From: a virus
Length of the DNA: 26,166 bases
Reading direction: 5' to 3' (one strand)
IMG/VR virus record: IMGVR_UViG_3300013014_000114
Location: 1 to 26,166 of that record
Each line of letters opens with the position of its first letter. The stretch's first letter is position 1. Positions 17,606 to 22,829 of the stretch are shown here, piece after piece. Made by a program: the position numbers and the translations under genes. Under the pieces are notes generated by a model, which saw nothing but the letters and a program-made list of their open reading frames with translations, made no database searches and was not told the origin of the DNA.

Positions 17606-18481
17606 TTACCTCAATAGAGTTTTCAGTTCTTTGGCGAGCTTACCGGAATAATCGCTTTTCAGAACTTGAATGGTTTTATTTCTCTCGTTGATCTCGTTTT
17701 CATAGTCATAAAGGTAAACGGGATCCCAGTAATTCAGTTCCTCTGATGGTATGTTGCCAACAAGAAGCGTAGCATTCGTATACACTTTGCTCTCATTGCT
17801 TTCTTTACCAACAACGGTCATTGTATTGATGCCGGTGTCTTCGGTCGCAATTCCTGAGGTGTGTTGTATCGTAAGGGATGTTGTCGACTTGCCGCAAACC
17901 TGACCGCTACCGATCAACGTTGAATTGCGGTACACATTGACAATCTCATCAGTTATATAGTCTGTTCCATCTACATTGTAACTAACAACATTATTGGTCG
18001 ATCTCTTCCAGTCTATTGGTTTTCTCTTATAACCTAGAGGAGTGGTTGACTGATAGATGTCACTGTAAATAGGTTCGTAGAATTTCTTCAATGTTTCGGT
18101 GATCGAATTGAACTGCAGATTCGAGATTGGGTCCGGATAGGAATACCAATTGTTTCTGTAATACTTGACCTTGGTTACTGCATTAACATACGAACCATAT
18201 TTCTTCACTATGAAGTCTTTGAAAGTCGTTTGATCAATGTACCAGTCATAGTAAGGGTCAACGACCTTGTTCGTGAGATATAGAATCCAGCCCATATACT
18301 GATCATTATAATAACGATCAGCGATGTTATCGGGTCTTTCTCCTTCCCCAATATCATACGGATAATATAACACAGGGCTGTTGTAAACGGTATTGAGAAC
18401 AGCTGCGCGCTCCGTGATGTTACGGACGTAGTTGTTCGCGTATTGGATTATCGGGAATTTTTCGAAGTATTTCTCAGCCAT
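17606..18481 (-). CDS. 53: Baseplate wedge protein gp53
   Basis: 291 residues, longer than T4 gp53 (196). The diagnostic part is GERPDNIADRYYNDQYMGWI followed by LYLTNKVVDPYYDWYI, which lines up with T4 RPEELANAIYGNPQLYWVLL and DNYDPYYGW. The N-terminus KFPIIQYANNYVRNITER is also gp53-like. The middle (~180-235) holds an extra beta-rich segment, VDGTDYITDEIVNVYRNSTL, absent from T4. The C-terminus ends in a charged helix (INERNKTIQVLKSDYSGKL). Gp53 clamps neighbouring wedges together around the hub. The gene sits between gp48 and gp27, starting 15 bases after gp48 and ending 1 base before gp27. Confidence 0.9.
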   Translation of the reverse strand: MAEKYFEKFPIIQYANNYVRNITERAAVLNTVYNSPVLYYPYDIGEGERPDNIADRYYNDQYMGWILYLTNKVVDPYYDWYIDQTTFKDFIVKKYGSYVNAVTKVKYYRNNWYSYPDPISNLQFNSITETLKKFYEPIYSDIYQSTTPLGYKRKPIDWKRSTNNVVSYNVDGTDYITDEIVNVYRNSTLIGSGQVCGKSTTSLTIQHTSGIATEDTGINTMTVVGKESNESKVYTNATLLVGNIPSEELNYWDPVYLYDYENEINERNKTIQVLKSDYSGKLAKELKTLLR

Positions 18482-18496
18482 TTATTTTAATCCTCA

Positions 18497-19534
18497 TTAG
18501 CGATTAGGATCTTCTCCAGGCGCTGGTGGTGGAGTTAACAATCTAATATTTCGAGTTATAGCAGCAATATCGTTAAAAGAGCTTTCTTCGAAATCATTGT
18601 TAGTCCAGTATTCAATTTCTTGCATCTGAATGCTTAATGTCACAGCTGTCGGAGCCTGAGAACGTTTGAAGAATGAAGGACCAGATCCAGCAGCATAATT
18701 AACGTCTACGCTTTCGATAACACAAGGTTTGAATCTGTAAAGGAATTCGCTAGAAGGAAACAAACTTACAATAACCATACTCGGAAAGGTAAAAAACAAT
18801 CCATTACCTTCTGAGACCCCAGGAGAAGTATGAAATTGAAATTTTCTAACCAAATCCCTTATTTTACCTGATTCTACTTCGTCTTTAGGCATAAGTTTCC
18901 AGGAAAAATTATGTTTCTTGAAAGTAGGTTGTTTAAACAAAACTGTTTGAAAAGGATTTACAGCCATCCCGGAATAAGCAGATGCTACAGCTGAAGCTTG
19001 TGGGGCAGCTGATTGAACAGCTGCAACTGCAGTGCCTTCTATAAATGATGCGCCTGCTCCAACTATTCTTCCTAATCCTTGTGTTAATCCAGCTTCGCCC
19101 GTAGCGGAAGGACCAGTTCCAACAGCCGATTCCAAAGCAGCGCCAACGGCAGGTCCGAGTGGTTCAGCTGCATAAGAAACGTTCAAGTTATCTTTCAAAT
19201 TACTTGGTAAAGGTAAACGAACTGTTCCTTCAGATCTCAAAAATGGAGAATCATTAATTGATCTTTTTTTGTATTCCTGAAAATTGAAAGAAATATAAAA
19301 ATCTCTATTAGATTGGACGAGATCTGAGGGGAACACTATCTGATTTTGAAATTGGTTAGCCATTCCAGCTCTTCTGTTATACAACCTACGAGCATCCTCA
19401 GTTGTATAAACTGCTATCGCAGCAACTGCTAAACCCTTAGCAGCTGATATTCTATTTGCTGATAATCCAACTCTTGCAGCTACATCCGCTAAATTCGTTG
19501 GTGTATTTCTTGGTTGGTTTCCCGTTCCCGACAT
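18497..19534 (-). CDS. 48: Baseplate tail-tube cap protein, gp48-like
   Basis: 345 residues against 364 for T4 gp48. It begins with an Ala-rich helix (ISAAKGLAVAAIAVY), then FPSDLVQSNRDFYISFNFQE and TVRLPLPSNL, followed by an Ala/Gly-rich insertion (~125-205) and NPFQTVLFKQPTFKKHNFSW with KLMPKDEVESGKI. The later part, FTFPSMVIVSLFP, YRFKPCVIESVDVNY and APTAVTLSIQMQEIEYW, is the tube-protein fold shared by gp48, gp54 and gp19. Gp48 sits on the central hub and begins the tube with gp54. It is the first gene of the leftward operon, 35 bases downstream of a late promoter box. Gp54 is the main alternative, but a better gp54 candidate lies on the other strand. Confidence 0.75.
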   Translation of the reverse strand: MSGTGNQPRNTPTNLADVAARVGLSANRISAAKGLAVAAIAVYTTEDARRLYNRRAGMANQFQNQIVFPSDLVQSNRDFYISFNFQEYKKRSINDSPFLRSEGTVRLPLPSNLKDNLNVSYAAEPLGPAVGAALESAVGTGPSATGEAGLTQGLGRIVGAGASFIEGTAVAAVQSAAPQASAVASAYSGMAVNPFQTVLFKQPTFKKHNFSWKLMPKDEVESGKIRDLVRKFQFHTSPGVSEGNGLFFTFPSMVIVSLFPSSEFLYRFKPCVIESVDVNYAAGSGPSFFKRSQAPTAVTLSIQMQEIEYWTNNDFEESSFNDIAAITRNIRLLTPPPAPGEDPNR

Positions 19535-19549
19535 TCCTAGTTTACCTTT

Positions 19550-19557
19550 GATAAATA
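19550..19557 (+). promoter_or_regulatory. T4-type late promoter box (GATAAATA), rightward
   Basis: The divergent gap 19535-19590 has GATAAATA on the plus strand, 33 bases before the gp4 ATG. It fits the late promoter core with a G in the variable first position. It faces the leftward box at 19569-19576. Confidence 0.55.
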
Positions 19558-19568
19558 CTGGTTGCTTC

Positions 19569-19576
19569 TATTTATA
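19569..19576 (-). promoter_or_regulatory. T4-type late promoter box (TATAAATA), leftward
   Basis: An exact TATAAATA on the minus strand lies 34 bases before the gp48-like ATG. With the rightward box at 19550-19557 it makes an interlocked pair: each promoter fires through the other, and both predicted starts fall near 19563. Together they should drive the two opposing late operons of this window. Confidence 0.7.
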
Positions 19577-19590
19577 ATGAAATTGAGAAG

Positions 19591-20034
19591 ATGGCAAAGT
19601 ACACACAAGGCTATTTCAAACCAAGAAACCCGAAAAAATACAAAGGCGACCCGACCAATATCGTGTATCGATCTAGTTGGGAGCTTCGCTTGATGACTCA
19701 CTTCGACCAGCATCAGGATGTTGTATGGTGGAAGTCAGAAGAAACAATCATACCTTATCGTTCACCGGTCGATGGAAAAATGCATCGTTACTTCCCGGAT
19801 TTTCTTATAAATACAAAGAACAGACAGGGATTGAGCGAGACGATGCTGATCGAAGTCAAACCGAAAGCGCAGACAGTCGAGCCTAAGAAACAATCAACGG
19901 TGACGAAGCGATACCTGAATGAAGTCTTTACATGGGGAGTAAACTCCGCCAAGTGGGCAGCTGCCGAAGAATACTGTAAAGACAAAGGCTGGAAGTTCGT
20001 CATCATGACAGAGAAAGAAATCTACGGTAAATGA
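19591..20034 (+). CDS. 4: Head-completion protein gp4, TnsA-like nuclease fold
   Basis: 147 residues, the size of T4 gp4 (about 150). It opens with YFKPRNPKKYKGDPTNIVYR, then SSWELRLMTHFD, typical of the gp4 family. A PD-(D/E)XK nuclease core is readable: Glu31 in SSWE, Asp70 in YFPDFLI and Glu88-Val-Lys90 in MLIEVKPK, the same arrangement as the TnsA endonuclease. In T4, gp4 (50/65) is required to complete filled heads before tail joining; the biochemical reason is not settled. It is the first rightward gene after a late promoter box, with GAGAAG as ribosome site, and its stop overlaps the next start (ATGA). Confidence 0.93.
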   Translation: MAKYTQGYFKPRNPKKYKGDPTNIVYRSSWELRLMTHFDQHQDVVWWKSEETIIPYRSPVDGKMHRYFPDFLINTKNRQGLSETMLIEVKPKAQTVEPKKQSTVTKRYLNEVFTWGVNSAKWAAAEEYCKDKGWKFVIMTEKEIYGK

Positions 20035-20627
20035 CTTCATACATTTTTCAACAACTATCGCAGCGCGGCAGAGCAGAAGGTATAGACAGATCCGATATCG
20101 AGGACGCGCGCGATTGGTTTAGACAAGCTGCACAGGACGTTCGTAATGTCAACCGTCGTCGTATGATGAATGACAAACAGAACATCAAGACTACTCTAGA
20201 CCAGAAGTCTATTGGTAAAATGTATACGTTCTTCTACGATCCGAAACACAAACAGACACTTCCTTACTACGATTTGTTTCCGCTGATCTTCCTTGTTGAT
20301 TTCAAAGACAATGGGTTCATGGGAATCAATCTGCATTATCTCCCGCCTGTGCTGCGCGCGAAGCTTATGGATTCTCTGTATCAAACGATCAACAATACAA
20401 AATACAATGACACAACCAAGCTTAAGATCTCCTATCATATCTTATCTTCTGCTTCGAAATATCGCTGGTTCAAGCCATGTCTAAAGTATTATCTGTGGGA
20501 ACAAGTTGCAAGCAATTACCTAAATATTGAACCTACCAACTGGGATTCAGCGCTGATGCTACCGACAGAACAATTCAGAAAAGCGACCAAGGACAAAGTC
20601 TGGCGCGAGTCGAGAGAAATGATCTAA
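20031..20627 (+). CDS. Conserved T4-like phage protein of unknown function
   Basis: 198 residues. N-terminal half: a charged helical stretch (RAEGIDRSDIEDARDWFRQA, then RNVNRRRMMNDKQN). C-terminal half: YTFFYDPKHKQTLPYYDLFP, DNGFMGINLHYLPPVLRAKL, ISYHILSSASKYRWFKPCLK and a final basic helix. I recognise the YDPKHKxTLPYYDxFPL pattern as recurring in T4-like phages, but know no proven function. It is coupled to both neighbours, overlapping gp4 by ATGA and the gp54-like gene by TAATG. In T4 the genes next to gp4 are the DNA end protector gp2 and the tail completion protein gp3; by position this could replace one of them, but I see no sequence match that shows it. No signal peptide or membrane segment. 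Confidence 0.8.
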   Translation: MTSYIFQQLSQRGRAEGIDRSDIEDARDWFRQAAQDVRNVNRRRMMNDKQNIKTTLDQKSIGKMYTFFYDPKHKQTLPYYDLFPLIFLVDFKDNGFMGINLHYLPPVLRAKLMDSLYQTINNTKYNDTTKLKISYHILSSASKYRWFKPCLKYYLWEQVASNYLNIEPTNWDSALMLPTEQFRKATKDKVWRESREMI

Positions 20628-21448
20628 TGTTCAACATCGCAAGATTTTCGGCTCACATAAATGACAGCGGAACTGTTCAAACTAACAAATTCATCGTAAG
20701 AATCCCACCACCTATAATTTTGCGAGATGGGTTTGAAGTAGTGCAAAGATCAATCGAATACAGAGCGAACTCAGTAAAAGTTCCTGGAGTCGATTTAGAC
20801 ACTCAAAATGTTTCACGCTATGGTGTGGGTCCATCACAGAAATTTCCAACCAATGTTAACTTCACGGATGTTGATATCAACTTCCTTGATACGAATGGTA
20901 ATTATATTTGGAAGTATTTTGCGAAATGGATGAACGGAATATTTGACTATACTGGAGTGAGTGGGGGAAATGAACCTAGTTATAAAGTTGAATACAAAAA
21001 ATACTATCAGACAAATATTGAAATATTTGTTTTTGATAATGCCGGTCGTCAAACCAACGCTATCATTTTGAAAGAAGCTTTTCCGATTTCGTTGAGTGAT
21101 GTTAGTTTGTTATGGAGCGAAAATAATCGTCTGTATGAATTCAGTGTAAGATTTTCATTCAGAGAATGGTTTTACAGTGGTTATAATATTGGTGTATATG
21201 ACTCTCGTGAAACTATAGGTCCTGGACAAACAGCACAAGTAGTTCCTAATCCAATCGAATCGCCAAGAATGCGAGATGAAGGTAGAATTAATCCTGGAGG
21301 ATTCAATGCTGAAGCTCAACAGCGACGTAAAGAAAATTTCGCTCAACGAGGAAGAAATAACGGGTTTTATTCGCCAGAGCAACAAATAGTATTCGAAAGT
21401 CTTGAACAGGCGGAAAACAACATAGCTGGCGGAGCCGCTGGTCGATAA
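20627..21448 (+). CDS. 54: Baseplate tail-tube initiator, gp54/gp19-like
   Basis: 273 residues. The core follows the tail-tube fold of gp19/gp54: KFIVRIPPP, SVKVPGVDLDTQNVSRYGVG, FTDVDINFLDTNGNYIWKYF, NIEIFVFDNAGRQTNAIILK, EAFPISLSDVSLLWSENNRL and YEFSVRFSFREW. The order 'beta strand, W-containing helix, then P-I-S-hydrophobic, then final strand' parallels T4 gp54 (CIPISVSAPELSYDGDNQ, TTFDVTFAYRVM). The C-terminal ~75 residues are polar and Gln/Arg-rich (AEAQQRRKENFAQRGRNNGF), probably flexible. It is too long for the main tube protein gp19 (163 aa in T4), and lies next to hub genes, so tube initiator is preferred. No gp19 or sheath gene is in the window. Confidence 0.68.
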   Translation: MFNIARFSAHINDSGTVQTNKFIVRIPPPIILRDGFEVVQRSIEYRANSVKVPGVDLDTQNVSRYGVGPSQKFPTNVNFTDVDINFLDTNGNYIWKYFAKWMNGIFDYTGVSGGNEPSYKVEYKKYYQTNIEIFVFDNAGRQTNAIILKEAFPISLSDVSLLWSENNRLYEFSVRFSFREWFYSGYNIGVYDSRETIGPGQTAQVVPNPIESPRMRDEGRINPGGFNAEAQQRRKENFAQRGRNNGFYSPEQQIVFESLEQAENNIAGGAAGR

Positions 21449-21470
21449 ACATTAACAATGGAGTTATATT

Positions 21471-22193
21471 ATGCCACTACCTAAAATTAAACACCCAATT
21501 TACGAATTTCATATTCCATCATCTGGTTTCGATCGTAAGAAAGTAGAGCCTTTCCGCCCGTTCCTAGTCAAAGAAGAGAAGCTTCTGTTGATGGCTAAGG
21601 CATCGGAAGATTCAGGTGATATGTTAAGAGCAATCAAACAGGTCGTAAACAACTGCGCTATCAATGATTCATTCGACGTTGACAAGCTGGCTATTTTCGA
21701 TCTAGAGTATCTTTTCATTCAGCTGAGATCTGTGTCTGTCAATAACGTCGTGAAGGTTTCTTACCGAGACAACGAAGATCAAGAGCTATACAATTTTGAA
21801 ATTGATCTGAAAGAAATCGAAGTCAAGTTTCCAGAGAAGGTTGAGAGGGTCGTAAAGATCACTGACGACATGGGAATTCAGATGCGTTATCCGCCAGCAT
21901 CTTTGTTTGATGACAAAGAGTTTTTGAAATCAGGCGACGATGCATTTTACGAATTGATTGTTCGTTGTATCGATAAGATCTACGATGGTGACGATATTTT
22001 CGATCCATCGGACTACACCAAGAAAGAAATCGAACAGTTCCTTGACGATGTTGGTGTTGATGTTTTTCAAAAAATTCAAAACTTTATGTCCAATGTTCCC
22101 AAGTTGTATTATAAGATCGAATATAAGAATAAGAATGACAACAATAGGGTGATTGAGCTAACAACGCTCGCGGATTTTTTTACGTTGGATTGA
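21471..22193 (+). CDS. 26: Baseplate hub assembly protein gp26-like (zero-frame product)
   Basis: 240 residues; T4 gp26 has 208. The N-terminus MPLPKIKHPIYEFHIPSSG, then FRPFLVKEEKLLLMAKASED and AIKQVVNNCAINDSFDVDKL, AIFDLEYLFIQLRSVSVNNV and VKVSYRDNEDQELY, is the T4 gp26 baseplate family (PF12322). Gp26 is an assembly factor for the central hub. GGAG precedes the ATG. The reading frame ends in ADFFTLD-stop, and the two Phe codons lie on a run of seven T that looks like a -1 frameshift site; a fraction of ribosomes would make a 297-residue extended form (next entry). This resembles the tail assembly chaperone pairs (lambda G/GT) of many phages. Confidence 0.9.
   Translation: MPLPKIKHPIYEFHIPSSGFDRKKVEPFRPFLVKEEKLLLMAKASEDSGDMLRAIKQVVNNCAINDSFDVDKLAIFDLEYLFIQLRSVSVNNVVKVSYRDNEDQELYNFEIDLKEIEVKFPEKVERVVKITDDMGIQMRYPPASLFDDKEFLKSGDDAFYELIVRCIDKIYDGDDIFDPSDYTKKEIEQFLDDVGVDVFQKIQNFMSNVPKLYYKIEYKNKNDNNRVIELTTLADFFTLD
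22175..22181 (+). promoter_or_regulatory. Slippery heptamer T TTT TTT for -1 frameshift
   Basis: Seven T bases stand exactly in the X XXY YYZ phase relative to the gp26 frame (GAT-TTT-TTT-ACG). Slipping back by one base keeps full codon-anticodon pairing in both ribosomal sites and enters the open -1 frame that continues to 22360. It lies 4 codons before the gp26 stop, as usual for such sites, and a stem-loop follows after 8 bases. Confidence 0.75.
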
Positions 22194-22243
22194 ACCATAA
22201 TACTCTAGAGAATTACTACGTTTCCATATTCTCACTGGTTCAA
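22190..22243 (+). promoter_or_regulatory. Nested stem-loop downstream of the slippery site
   Basis: TTGAACCA (22190-22197) and TGGTTCAA (22236-22243) are perfect 8-bp complements. Inside the loop GAGAAT (22208-22213) and ATTCTC (22228-22233) pair for a further 6 bp, leaving a 14-base loop. The structure begins 8 bases after the slippery heptamer, within the 5-9 base spacer normal for -1 frameshift stimulators. The folding energy was not computed. Confidence 0.65.
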
Positions 22244-22363
22244 CACCATAAATATTCTGTTGCAGATATTGAAAATCTTTATCCGTTCGAACGTGACATC
22301 TTTATTGAAATGCTCCTGCAATATCTAAAAGAGCTTGAAGAGCACAGGAGAAAGAATGCCTAG
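22190..22363 (+). CDS. -1 frame extension of gp26 (gp51-position ORF, no ATG)
   Basis: The -1 frame relative to gp26 is open from 22157 to the stop at 22361-22363. It encodes YVGLNHNTLENYYVSIFSLV, then QHHKYSVADIENLYPFERDI and FIEMLLQYLKELEEHRRKNA. It has no ATG; only a TTG at 22190 overlapping the gp26 stop (TTGA) with no ribosome site. Entry by -1 slippage at 22175-22181 would add 60 residues to the first 237 of gp26, giving 297 residues. The helical sequence with FERDIFIEMLLQYL looks like the short second ORF of tail assembly chaperones. In T4 the gene after 26 is 51, another hub assembly factor, but sequence similarity to gp51 cannot be judged here. Coordinates given are from the TTG; the fusion runs from 21471. 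Confidence 0.72.
   Translation: MNHNTLENYYVSIFSLVQHHKYSVADIENLYPFERDIFIEMLLQYLKELEEHRRKNA
22247..22254 (+). promoter_or_regulatory. Possible internal late promoter box (CATAAATA)
   Basis: CATAAATA on the plus strand lies inside the frameshift ORF, 101 bases before the holin-like ATG. It could give separate late expression of the holin-like and giant lysozyme genes. It also encodes His-Lys-Tyr in the ORF, and chance matches inside genes occur elsewhere, such as TATAAATA at 19806-19813 in gp4, so support is weak. Confidence 0.25.
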
Positions 22364-22829
22364 ATTTGCAATGCCGGATCCGGATGACGACAATAGTTTC
22401 CCGAGACCTGCGCAGGATGAAGTGAGAGCGATCAATAACTCATCTCGAATTCCTGTGGGTGCTTTCGGAGGAGGATATGGTTCATCTCAAACACAGATGA
22501 ACCCAGCAGTCGGTCTGGCGCAGGCTGAGATCGATTCTATGATAGCAAAAGATCAGATAGCAAAACAAAATGATCACTGGGCTAAAGCATATTGGCGTCC
22601 AGCGATGGGTTGGCTGTATATGGCTATCTGCGCATTTGATTTCATATTATTTCCGCTTCTCTCTATTATCCTACCGATATTCAGAAATGTCGTAGGTGTG
22701 GATTTTCCATACACAACCTGGCAGCCTTTGACTTTGTCAAACGGTGGTCTGATTCATATGGCATTCGGTGCTATTCTTGGTGTAGCTGCTTGGACACGCG
22801 GTCAAGAAAAGATTGCAGGTAGATCGTAA
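22356..22829 (+). CDS. Holin-like membrane protein
   Basis: 157 residues from the ATG at 22356, which has AGGAG five bases upstream; a TTG at 22335 in the same frame was not chosen. The N-terminal ~75 residues are polar, with an acidic start (MPRFAMPDPDDDN) and Gly-rich stretch. Then come WRPAMGWLYMAICAFDFILF (membrane segment ~85-108), a short WQPLTLSNGG, and a second hydrophobic segment (LIHMAFGAILGVAAW, ~128-146) ending TRGQEKIAG. The RPxMGWxY...FDF...P...WxPLTL...H...GAxLGxxAxxRxQEK pattern is that of phage holins related to the three-membrane-segment group (PF11351-like). It overlaps the giant lysozyme gene by TAATG. Two roles fit: lysis holin paired with the lysozyme, or a virion membrane protein. 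Confidence 0.72.
   Translation: MPRFAMPDPDDDNSFPRPAQDEVRAINNSSRIPVGAFGGGYGSSQTQMNPAVGLAQAEIDSMIAKDQIAKQNDHWAKAYWRPAMGWLYMAICAFDFILFPLLSIILPIFRNVVGVDFPYTTWQPLTLSNGGLIHMAFGAILGVAAWTRGQEKIAGRS

Noticed and set aside
22175-22181. The T7 run as a sequencing error that broke one gp26 gene
   Set aside because: The zero-frame protein already has a normal gp26 length and ends right after the site, and a phased spacer and stem-loop follow; an error would not create these. Raw reads would settle it.
22335-22355. TTG start for the holin-like gene
   Set aside because: The ATG at 22356 has AGGAG five bases upstream, and that site itself lies within the TTG-started extension.
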